Of a DNA stretch of 64,000 nt, positions 55,293-63,254 are shown piece after piece (the stretch's first letter is position 1; the number at the start of each line of letters is the position of its first letter). The stretch lies in NCBI GenBank assembly GCA_009912235.1, contig WNDS01000001.1, positions 682,001 through 746,000 on the forward strand, read 5' to 3'. Below the pieces are notes generated by a model. That model worked only from the letters and a program-made list of their open reading frames with translations, ran no database searches and had not been told where the DNA came from. The DNA is from Stenotrophomonas maltophilia. Its GTDB lineage: Bacteria; Pseudomonadota; Gammaproteobacteria; Xanthomonadales; Xanthomonadaceae. A program made the position numbers and the translations under genes.

Positions 55293-56689
55293 GGTTGCCC
55301 GCCGGCCGCCAGCGCCAGCGCATCGGCAATGCCACGGCCGGCACTGGCCACGACCGGCGCAGGCAGGTCAGCCAGCTGCTGGGCGATAGCATGGGCATAG
55401 CCCGCACTGAACACCGCGCCGAGCAGGGCGATCCCCAGCGCCGTGCCGAATTCGCGGGTGACATCGTTCAGTGCAGAAGCCACGCCCTGGCGGTCGGCCG
55501 GCAGCGCCGTGGTGATCGCCTCGGTGGCCGGTGCCATCGCCAGGCCCATGCCGGTGCCCATGGCCAGCATGCCCGGCAGCACCGACAGGTAGCCCCCGGC
55601 CACCGACACCTGCAGCGCCATCGGCGCCAGCCCCACTGCCCCCAGCGCGATGCCGGCAGCCAGGGTCAGGCGGGCGCCGATGCGGCCGGCCAACCGTGGC
55701 GCCACGCCGGAAAACCCCATCATCAGCAGCGCCATCGGCATCAGCGCCAGCGTCGCGCGCAACCCGCTCCAGCCCAGTACCGCCTGGAAGAACGGGAACG
55801 GCACGATGAACACACCGGACTGCACCCCGAACCAGACCAGCAACGCCACCGAACCGCTGGACAGGCCGCGGTGGCCGAACAGGCGCACGTCCAGCAGCGG
55901 TGCGGCCTGCCGCCGCTCCCAGCCGATGAAGCCCAGCGACGCCGCCACGCCAAGCACCAGGCTGGCCAGTACCGGCCACGACGCCCAGCCACGCTGCGGG
56001 CCTTCATGCAGGAACACGATCAACCCCAGCACCGCCAGCAGCGAGAGCAGCGAACCCACGCCATCGAACCGGTGCAGCGCCGGTTCGCGCACATCGGGAA
56101 TGCGCCGCAGCGCCAGCACGGCCGCCACCGCCACCAGCACCACCGGCAGCACGAACAGCCACCGCCAGGACAGCACGTCCACCAGCAACGCCGACAGGAA
56201 CATGCCGAGCAGGCCGCCGCCGCCGGCCACGGCCGTCCACACGCCAATCGCGCGCGAGCGCTCTTCATCGGCGAACACCGAGGTGATGACCGACAGGGTG
56301 ACCGGCATGATGAAGGCCGCACCGACCCCGCTCAGCAGGCGCGCCACCAGCATCAGCGTGGCACTCGGCGCCAGCGCGGACAGCACGTTGGCCAGCCCGA
56401 ACACCGCCAGCCCCAGCAGCAGCACCGGCCGCCGCCCCCAGCGGTCACCCAGTACGCCCAGCGGCAGTAGCAGCGCCGCCAGGGTGATGGTGTAGATGTT
56501 GATTATCCACAGCACCTGCCCCTGGGTGGCGCCCAGTTCCAGCGCCAGCTGCGGCTGCGCCACGTTCAGGCCGGTCACCGCGGCGATCACCGCCATCAGC
56601 GCGATGCACACGGTCACCAGAATGCCGCGGCGCTGCGCGGCATCGGCGCCGGGCGCCGTTGGAATGCTGGACACTGGAACTCCCCTCAT
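55166..56689 (-). CDS. MFS exporter, DHA2 (EmrB/QacA) family
   Basis: 507 aa with 14 predicted membrane helices. GLNVAQPQLALELGA, WIINIYTITLAALLLPLGVLGDRWGRRP (motif A, about residues 60-87) and GVGAAFIMPVTLSVI (motif C-like) identify a proton-driven drug exporter. It is divergent from an Rrf2-type regulator with a 17-bp palindrome between them. The stop is TAG and the last 127 bases overlap the reading frame of the convergent AraC gene. Confidence 0.92.
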   Translation of the reverse strand: MRGVPVSSIPTAPGADAAQRRGILVTVCIALMAVIAAVTGLNVAQPQLALELGATQGQVLWIINIYTITLAALLLPLGVLGDRWGRRPVLLLGLAVFGLANVLSALAPSATLMLVARLLSGVGAAFIMPVTLSVITSVFADEERSRAIGVWTAVAGGGGLLGMFLSALLVDVLSWRWLFVLPVVLVAVAAVLALRRIPDVREPALHRFDGVGSLLSLLAVLGLIVFLHEGPQRGWASWPVLASLVLGVAASLGFIGWERRQAAPLLDVRLFGHRGLSSGSVALLVWFGVQSGVFIVPFPFFQAVLGWSGLRATLALMPMALLMMGFSGVAPRLAGRIGARLTLAAGIALGAVGLAPMALQVSVAGGYLSVLPGMLAMGTGMGLAMAPATEAITTALPADRQGVASALNDVTREFGTALGIALLGAVFSAGYAHAIAQQLADLPAPVVASAGRGIADALALAAGGQPYAAAVYRAAQQAFVQGWQQAMWAGAAVMLALLLFVLRRSAM

Positions 56690-56723
56690 GGGTCAATGTA
56701 TGGAACCGGACATCCGGCCTTAT

Positions 56724-56740
56724 GTATCTTTAAAAGATAC
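56724..56740. promoter_or_regulatory. 17-bp inverted repeat of the Rrf2-MFS promoter region
   Basis: GTATCTT-TAA-AAGATAC is a perfect inverted repeat 34 bases upstream of the MFS start and 58 bases upstream of the Rrf2 gene. It is a likely operator for the Rrf2 protein controlling both genes. Confidence 0.75.
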
Positions 56741-56798
56741 GTAAAGGCCCAGCGTCCGTCAAACCCGTGCCTGCCGGGCGTCGCCATCAAGGATCACC

Positions 56799-57239
56799 AT
56801 GAACAAAGACACCCGCCTGTCGGATGTCCTGCATACCCTGCTGCACCTGGGGCATGCCACGCAGCCACTCACCTCGGACGTGCTGGCGCGCAGCATGGGC
56901 ACCAACCCGGCCGTGTTCCGGCGCACCATGGCCGGCCTGCGCGATGCCGGCCATGTCCGCTCGGGCAAGGGCCACGGCGGCGGCTGGCAGTTGGCGCGAC
57001 CGCTCAGCGCCATCACCCTGCTGGATGTCTACACCGCGCTGGGGCGGCCCATGCTGTTCGCCATCGGCCGCCGCCCGGCCCATCCCGACTGCCAGGTGCA
57101 GGCCAGCGTCAACGTCGCCCTGGGCGACACCCTGGCGCAGGCCGAGGCGCTGTTCGTGCAGCGCTTCAGCGAAGTCACGCTGGACACGCTGATGCCGCCC
57201 CCGCGCAGCGCCGCGCCGCAGCCCTGCCAGGCCGACTGA
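56799..57239 (+). CDS. Rrf2-family transcription regulator (YwnA-like)
   Basis: 146 aa winged-helix protein: RLSDVLHTLLHLGHATQPLT, LARSMGTNPAVFRRTMAGLRDAG and GKGHGGGWQLARPLSAITLLDVY are the Rrf2 DNA-binding and wing motifs. The three cysteines that bind an iron-sulfur cluster in IscR or NsrR are absent; only CQVQASVN holds one cysteine of that region. It is therefore closer to the YwnA type. Divergent from the MFS exporter. Confidence 0.92.
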   Translation: MNKDTRLSDVLHTLLHLGHATQPLTSDVLARSMGTNPAVFRRTMAGLRDAGHVRSGKGHGGGWQLARPLSAITLLDVYTALGRPMLFAIGRRPAHPDCQVQASVNVALGDTLAQAEALFVQRFSEVTLDTLMPPPRSAAPQPCQAD

Positions 57240-57271
57240 GCCGGAAAGGCGTAACGCGGGCTACGCCGCGC

Positions 57272-57907
57272 TCAGACGCCGCCGTCCTGCTCGTGCAGGG
57301 TGATCAGCGATTCCATCAGGTCTTCATCGGCACTGGCGCAGACCGCCAGCAGCACGGCCTCTTCGCAGCCGGCATCGACGATGTAGGCGTGGCCCATCTG
57401 GCTGTCGATGTAGATGCCCTGCCCGGTTTCCAGCACCACCGGGTCGTAGAACTCGGTGTGCACCTGGATGCGGCCTTCCAGCACGTGCACGTATTCCTCG
57501 CCCGGGTGGCGCACCAGGTCGCCGAACTCGGCGGTGGTCTTGGCGCGCACCTTGGTCAGGATCGGAATCATGCGCTTGCGGCGCAGTTCGGTGCACAGGT
57601 AGTAGTAGTCGTAGTTGTCCGTCTGCACCCGCAGCGCCTTGTCCAGCACGCCCAGGCTGCGCCGCGCGGTCACCGGCTTGGGGGCGCTGTCGGCCTCCGG
57701 CTCGGAAAACAGTTCGGAAATGCGCAGGTTCATGCGCTGGGCCAGGTGCTGCAGCTTGTCGTAGGTCAAGGTCAGGCGGTCGTGCTCGATCTTGGACAGG
57801 GTCGACAAGGGAATCTCGGTGTATTCGCTCATCTCCTTGAGCGTCCAACCCTTGCGCGTGCGCAGGCCGCGCAGCAGGGTTCCGAGCGTGGGGCTCTTCG
57901 GGCTCAT
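57272..57907 (-). CDS. XRE-family regulator with cupin domain
   Basis: 211 aa. N-terminal helix-turn-helix LGTLLRGLRTRKGWTLKEMS and PLSTLSKIEHDRLTLTYDKL (about residues 8-27 and 33-52), and a C-terminal cupin (HPGEEYVHVLEGRIQVHTEF, YIDSQMGHAYIVDAG). Such MerR-like XRE-cupin proteins sense small molecules such as polyamines or peptides. It is divergent from the hydrolase gene at 58223 and the likely regulator of that module. Confidence 0.92.
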   Translation of the reverse strand: MSPKSPTLGTLLRGLRTRKGWTLKEMSEYTEIPLSTLSKIEHDRLTLTYDKLQHLAQRMNLRISELFSEPEADSAPKPVTARRSLGVLDKALRVQTDNYDYYYLCTELRRKRMIPILTKVRAKTTAEFGDLVRHPGEEYVHVLEGRIQVHTEFYDPVVLETGQGIYIDSQMGHAYIVDAGCEEAVLLAVCASADEDLMESLITLHEQDGGV

Positions 57908-58222
57908 CGAAGGGACCTTTGGGCTGATGCCAGTGAAGTAGTGGATACGATACTACGGGCAGACTAACTCCATCCTGATCAGGATGGTGTGCCGATGCTG
58001 GCGCCAGCGCGGCCGGCCCCCTGCTGTCGGTAACTTGACGCTGGAAACGACAGTTCCAGCCCCTCTGCGATCACATCGTCCTCACGCCACGCATGGTGGA
58101 GGCAACCTTCGGCATTTGACTTTTCTCCAATCAGGCATATTGTTGCCGAATCGAGATTGTTTTGGCTTGTCATCGCAGCAGCCATGCGCGCGCTGCGTTC
58201 CAGCTTCCAAGGGGATCGTCAC
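57908..58222. promoter_or_regulatory. Divergent region upstream of the peptide module, with an 18-bp palindrome
   Basis: 315 bp without a gene. CCATCCTGATCAGGATGG (57970-57987) is a perfect palindrome, 63 bases before the XRE start. A second inverted repeat GTAGT-N9-ACTAC lies at 57938-57956. These are candidate XRE sites. A segment of AT-rich sequence at about 58115-58170 fits a promoter for the hydrolase. AAGGGG at 58209 is its ribosome site. Confidence 0.7.
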
Positions 58223-60188
58223 ATGCGTTCGTTGTCCTGGCTCGTCGCGTTGTGTTGTGCAGTTCTGCCGTCCTACCTGCTGGCCGCCCCACCCGTGCCC
58301 GCCAGCACCGCCCCGCCGCCTGCCGCAGCGCTCACCGCCGAAGATGCCGGCACCTGGCTCGACGGCTACCTGCCCTATGCCATCGAACGCGGCGACATCG
58401 CCGGCGCCGCCGTCACCGTGGTCAAGGATGGCCAGATCCTGGTGCAGCGCGGCTACGGCTTTGCCGATGTCCAGAACCAGCGCCCGGTTGATCCGCAGCG
58501 TACGCTGTTCCGCATGGCCTCGGTGTCCAAGCTGTTCACCTGGACAGCGGTGATGCAGCTGGTGGAAGCGGGCAAGCTCGACCTGGATGCGGACATCAAC
58601 CGCTACCTGGATTTCAAGGTGCCCGAGCGCGGCCTGCCGATCAGCCTGCGCCAGCTGATGACCCACACCGCCGGCTTCGACGCCAACATCAAGTACATGT
58701 GGACCAGCGAGGCCGTGGCCGAAGCCGGTGGCATCGCGCTGGGCCCGTACCTGAAGCGCTACGTACCCGCGCAAATCTACGCGCCGGGCACCGTGCCGGC
58801 CTATTCCAACTACGGCACCAGCCTGGCCGGCTACATCGTTGAACGCGTGTCGGGCCAGCCGTTCGTGGAGTAGGTTGAACAGCACATCTTCGCGCCCCCT
58901 GCAGATGCAGCACGCCAGCTTCCGCCAGCCGCTGCCGCCGGCCCTGCGCGCGCAGATGTCCAACGGCTACGCACTGGGCTCAGGCGCGCCGCGCGCGTTC
59001 GAGGTCACGCCGTCGGCACCGGCCGGCGCGCTGTCGGCCACCGCCACCGACATGGCGCGCTTCATGATCGCGCACCTGCAGGCCGCCAACGGTGCTGACA
59101 CGCCGCTGCTCAAGGCCGCCACCAGCGCGCAGATGCTCACCCCGCAGACGCGCTTCGCGCCGCCGCTGAACACCATGGCGCTGGGCTTCTACGAAATCGA
59201 TGTCAACGGCCAGCGCGTGGTGTCGCACGCCGGCGATACCTATTCGTTCCACTCACAGCTGTTCCTGTTCCGCGACCAGGGCGTGGGCGTGTTCGTGGCG
59301 CTCAACAGCGCCGGCGCCAACGGCGCCACCGGGCCGATCCGGCGCGAACTGCTGGAACGCTTTGCCGACCGCTACTTCCCCGCACCGGCGGCAGCGCCGG
59401 CAGCGGCGGTGGATCTTGCGCTGGCCCGGCAGCAGGCACGCACGCTGGCAAGCTTCAGCTACCTCGATTCGCGCCGTGCCGAGACCGGCGTCGGCCGCAG
59501 CGGCGTGCTCTCGCAGACCCGGCTGAAGGCGCTGGACGATGGCGTGCTGCAGCTGCCGCGGCTGAAGCAGCCCAACGGCCAGCCCAGCACCTTCACCCCG
59601 GTGGCGCCGTGGCTGTGGCAGGCCACCCACGGCAAGCTGCGGCTGGCGGCCATCCTCAAGGACGGCGAGCCGGTGGGTTTCGCGGTCGATTCGTCCTCGC
59701 CGTTCAACGTGTTCCTGCGTGCCGAGGGCTACCGCTCCGCACTGTGGCTGAAGCCGGCGCTCACCCTCGCGGCGGTCATCCTTGGCCTGGCCACGCTGGC
59801 CTGGCCGATCGCCGCGCTGGTGCGCCGCCGCCAAGGCCGCACGCTGGCGTGGCCGCGCCGCACCCACATCGCCTACCGCCTCAGCCGCATCGCCGCCGCG
59901 TTCCTGCTGCTCGTGCCGGTGGCCGCACTGGCGGTGATGACCTGGGCCTCGGCCGATTTCGCGCGGCTCGATGCCCGCCTCGACCCGGCCATCCTCGCCC
60001 TGGGCATCGCGTCGGTGGTGGCGATCATCGGCGGCCTGGCCGCCATGGCCTGGAACCTGGTGCAGACCGTGCGCGCCGGCCGCGGCGTGTTCGCCCGCCT
60101 GTGGGCGGTGCTGCTGCTGGCCGCCGCCGCCGTGCTGGCCTACGTCATCGTGCTGATGGGCCAGGCCGACTTCGCACTCACCTACTGA
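58223..60188 (+). pseudogene. Beta-lactamase-family serine hydrolase with membrane tail, carrying TAG and a frameshift
   Basis: A signal peptide (SWLVALCCAVLPSYLLA) and a class C beta-lactamase-like domain are clear: SxxK in MASVSKLFTW, YxN in YSNYG. The frame breaks at TAG 58871-58873 (QPFVE, stop, VEQHIFAP). It then needs one base fewer in a run of five C at 58895-58899 to reach LQMQHASFRQPLPPAL and the rest, including HAGDTYSF and four or five C-terminal membrane helices. The paralogue two genes on reads FEDYARQHILQPLGMQYASF at this place, so Tyr is expected at the stop. The family includes D-peptidases and esterases. It probably acts in the periplasm on peptides. Confidence 0.87.
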
Positions 60189-60221
60189 CCCGCTGCCCCG
60201 CCACGGGGCTGGAGATTTGCT

Positions 60222-61220
60222 GTGAAACTGACCCTGCAGATCGACACGCTCCAACTGCTGGCCCCGTTCCGCATCAGCGGCTACGTGTTTGAAACCTCGC
60301 CGGTGCTGCGCGTGGAACTGGAAGACGGTGGCCACCGTGGCCGTGGCGAAGCCAGCGGCGTGTACTACCTGGACGATGCACCCGCACAGATGCTGGCCAC
60401 GCTGGAACAGCTGCGCCCGCAGATCGAGGCCGGCCTCAGCCGCGCCGAACTGCAGCAGCTGCTGCCGCGTGGCGGTGCACGCAACGCGCTGGACTGCGCC
60501 CTGTGGGATCTGGAAGCCAGCCGCGCCCGCCAGCAGGCCTGGCAGCTGGCGGGCCTGCCACAGGTGCGCCCGCTGCTGACCACCTGGACCCTGGGCGCCG
60601 ATGACCCGGCCACCATGCAGTCCATCGCGGTAGGTCGCTATGCGCCGGCCAAGGCGCTGAAGCTCAAGCTCAGTGGCGATCTGGATACCGACAGCGAGCG
60701 CGTGCGCGCCGTGCGCCGCGTGCGCCCGGACGTGTGGATGGGCGTGGATGCCAACCAGGGCTGCACGGTGGATGTGCTCGACGCGCTGATCCCGGTGCTG
60801 ATGAACAACAACGTCAAGCTGCTGGAGCAGCCGCTGAAGCGCGGCCGCGAGGCCGACCTGGCCGGCTTCGCGCGGCCGTTGCCGTTCGCTGCCGACGAAA
60901 GCGTGCAGGACGCCGCCGAGATCGACGCACTGGCCGGCCTGTTCGATGTGATCAACATCAAGCTGGACAAGGCCGGCGGCCTCACCGAAGGCCTGGCCAT
61001 GGTCGGCAAGGCGCGTGCACTGGGCATGCAGGTGATGGTCGGCAACATGATCGGCAGCAGCTGGGCGATGGGCCCGGCCTACATCGTCGGCCAGCACTGC
61101 GACGTGGTGGATCTGGATGGCCCGCTGGTGCTCAGCAACGACCGCGTTCCGGGTGTGCGCTACGACGACGGCCTGGTGCACTGCGACAGCAGCGTGTGGG
61201 GCAAGGGAGTACACGCATGA
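60222..61220 (+). CDS. Enolase-superfamily dipeptide epimerase
   Basis: 332 aa from a GTG. The MLE-subgroup active site is complete: KxK in ALKLKLSGDL, Asp in MGVDANQG, Glu in LLEQPLK, Asp in ADES, and Lys in INIKLDKAGG. The pattern (RxGGARNALDCALWDLEA, MVGNMIGSS) fits L-Ala-D/L-Glu-type dipeptide epimerases, which invert the second residue of murein dipeptides. The position between two beta-lactamase-family hydrolases and before a peptide transporter supports use of peptidoglycan peptides. The stop overlaps the next start (ATGA). Exact dipeptide unknown. Confidence 0.9.
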   Translation: MKLTLQIDTLQLLAPFRISGYVFETSPVLRVELEDGGHRGRGEASGVYYLDDAPAQMLATLEQLRPQIEAGLSRAELQQLLPRGGARNALDCALWDLEASRARQQAWQLAGLPQVRPLLTTWTLGADDPATMQSIAVGRYAPAKALKLKLSGDLDTDSERVRAVRRVRPDVWMGVDANQGCTVDVLDALIPVLMNNNVKLLEQPLKRGREADLAGFARPLPFAADESVQDAAEIDALAGLFDVINIKLDKAGGLTEGLAMVGKARALGMQVMVGNMIGSSWAMGPAYIVGQHCDVVDLDGPLVLSNDRVPGVRYDDGLVHCDSSVWGKGVHA

Positions 61221-63235
61221 CCTCCGCCGCGCGCGCTTCCCGCCGCTGGCGCCGCATCACCCACGGCCTGCTGCTGGCGTCTGCGTTCGTGCTCGCGCCG
61301 GCACAGGCGCAGGCACCGCTGCCGGCCAGCACCCCCGCCCCGCCCGCCGGTACTGATTCGCCAACGCCTGACGCGCCGCCTGCCGCCAGCGGCGCGCTCG
61401 ATGCCGCACGCATCAACACCTTCCTCGATGGCCTGGTGCCCTACCTGATGGACCAGGGCGACCTGGCCGGCGCGGTAGTCACCGTGGTGGAAAACGGCCG
61501 GGTGGTCACCGAGCGCGGCTTCGGCTATGCCGACATTGAAAAGCGCACGCCGGTGGACCCGCGCACCACCCTGTTTCGCCCCGGCTCCATCTCCAAGCTG
61601 TTCACCTGGACGGCGGTGATGCAGCTTGTCGAACAGGGCAAGCTGGACCTGGACGCGGACATCAACACCTATCTGGACATCAAGGTACCGGCGCACGGCC
61701 AGCCGATCACCCTGCGCCAGATCATGACCCACACCAGCGGGCTGGAAGAGCGCATGCGCTACCTCATCGTGCTCGGGCCGGACCACCCGGCGCAGCGCGA
61801 TGACTACCTGAAGGACTGGGTGCCCGGGCAGATCTTCGCGCCGGGTACGCGCCCGGCCTATTCCAACTACGCCACCGGCATCGCCTCGTACATCGTCGAT
61901 CGGGTCAGCGGCCAGCGCTTCGAGGATTACGCACGGCAGCACATCCTGCAGCCGCTGGGCATGCAGTACGCCAGCTTCGAACAGAAGCTGCCGGCCGAAC
62001 TGCTGCCGCACGTGGCCAAGGGCTACCGGCTGGGCTCGGGCAAAAACTATCCGGCCAAAAAAAACACCGTGCCGGGCATCGGCGGCCTGTACGCCTCCGG
62101 CGCCTCGATGTCGCGCTTCATGATGGCCACGCTCAACCACGGTGAACTGGACGGCCAGCACATCCTGCGTGCCGACACCACCGCGCAGATGCTCACCCCG
62201 CAGCAGGCCATCCTGCCGCACCTGCCGCGCATGACGCTGGGCTGGATGGCCTCGGACACCGCCGGCTATGACACCCGCTCGCATGGCGGCACCATGCTGT
62301 TCTTCTACTCGTGGCTGTGGCTGATTCCCGAGCGCAACATCGGCGTGTTCATTTCCACCAACAGCGTCGGCCGCGATGCCGCCGGTTCGGCGCTGCGCGC
62401 GCAGGTCTGGGAGCGCTTCGTGGACGAGTTCCTGCCGCCGCAGCCGCTCACCCGCGCCGACCCCGGCGTGAACACCGCCACCGCCCAGGCCCACGCCAAA
62501 GCCCTGGCCGGGGTGAACTGGCAGAGCACGCGGCGTTCGGACAGCAGCTACCTGCGCCTGACCTCGCTGTTCTCGCCGGTGCGCGTGCACCCGCAGGCCG
62601 ACGGCAGCATCACGGTGGATGGCCTGAAGGGGCTCAACGGCCAGCTGCTGCGCTGGCGCGAAGTGTCGCCGTGGCTGTGGCAGCAGGAACACGGCCGTGG
62701 CCTGCTGGAAGTGAAGCTGGAAGGGGGTCGCCCGGTGTACTTCTCCGGCGTGCCGTTCGCTTCGGTGTTCGGTTTCGAGCCGATGCCCGGCTGGCGCTCG
62801 CCCAGCTGGCTGCGGCCGGCGGCAATCATCGCACTCGCCGTGCTGGTGCTGTCGGCGGTACTGCGCGTGAGCGGCGTGTTCGTGCGCCGCTACTACGGCG
62901 CCACCGCACCAGCCGAAGGCCGCCGCCTGCGCGTGCTGCAGACGCTGTCGGTCAGCGTGCTGCTGGCCAGCGTGGTGGCCTGGGCCCTGTACCTGCAGAC
63001 CATCGCCGCACCGGGCGGCATTGCCGACTACCGCAATGCACCGCTGCTAGCCGTGCAGGCGCTGTCGTGGCTGGGCGTGCTGGCCGCCGCAGCGCTGGCC
63101 TGGGTGGCGCTGCGCGCGCCTGCCAGCTGGCCGCGCCTGCGTCGCGTCGGCAGCGTGGTGGTCGCACTGGCCGGGCTGGTGCTGGCCTTCGTGCTGATCA
63201 CCCAGCGCCTGCTCAGCACCGGCGTGCAGCTGTGA
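61217..63235 (+). CDS. Beta-lactamase-family serine hydrolase with C-terminal membrane helices
   Basis: 672 aa. Signal peptide (GLLLASAFVLAPAQAQA), then the class C-like domain with SxxK in GSISKLFTW (about residues 126-134), YxN in YSNYA and the HxG-like SHGGTMLFF; about five hydrophobic helices near the C-terminus (ALAVLVLSAVLRV, SVLLASVVAWALYL, VLAAAALAWVALRA, VVVALAGLVLAFVLI). It is the intact paralogue of the gene at 58223 and carries an unusual Pro/Ala-rich linker after the signal. Likely a periplasmic peptidase or esterase held in the inner membrane. Translationally coupled to the epimerase (ATGA). Confidence 0.92.
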   Translation: MTSAARASRRWRRITHGLLLASAFVLAPAQAQAPLPASTPAPPAGTDSPTPDAPPAASGALDAARINTFLDGLVPYLMDQGDLAGAVVTVVENGRVVTERGFGYADIEKRTPVDPRTTLFRPGSISKLFTWTAVMQLVEQGKLDLDADINTYLDIKVPAHGQPITLRQIMTHTSGLEERMRYLIVLGPDHPAQRDDYLKDWVPGQIFAPGTRPAYSNYATGIASYIVDRVSGQRFEDYARQHILQPLGMQYASFEQKLPAELLPHVAKGYRLGSGKNYPAKKNTVPGIGGLYASGASMSRFMMATLNHGELDGQHILRADTTAQMLTPQQAILPHLPRMTLGWMASDTAGYDTRSHGGTMLFFYSWLWLIPERNIGVFISTNSVGRDAAGSALRAQVWERFVDEFLPPQPLTRADPGVNTATAQAHAKALAGVNWQSTRRSDSSYLRLTSLFSPVRVHPQADGSITVDGLKGLNGQLLRWREVSPWLWQQEHGRGLLEVKLEGGRPVYFSGVPFASVFGFEPMPGWRSPSWLRPAAIIALAVLVLSAVLRVSGVFVRRYYGATAPAEGRRLRVLQTLSVSVLLASVVAWALYLQTIAAPGGIADYRNAPLLAVQALSWLGVLAAAALAWVALRAPASWPRLRRVGSVVVALAGLVLAFVLITQRLLSTGVQL

Positions 63236-63254
63236 TGCACCGGCGCTGCACGCG

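Noticed and set aside
3822..58873. TAG read as a sense codon in this organism (stop-codon recoding)
   Set aside because: Several otherwise normal genes appear to end with TAG: DszA-type monooxygenase (35051), LeuD-like (42502), DHA2 MFS (55166), HxlR (25304), esterase (16677), FAD monooxygenase (51168). A general recoding would extend all of them into unrelated sequence. Suppression at single sites remains possible and is listed as a finding.
59253..61214. A 653-codon minus-strand frame
   Set aside because: It is antisense to the serine hydrolase tail and the epimerase, whose active-site residues are clear; its sequence is low-complexity His/Gln/Gly/Arg.
62058..62065. A8 run as another frameshift site in the second serine hydrolase
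   Set aside because: The frame is continuous through the run (GKNYPAKKNTVPG) and to the end of the protein, so no lesion is indicated.
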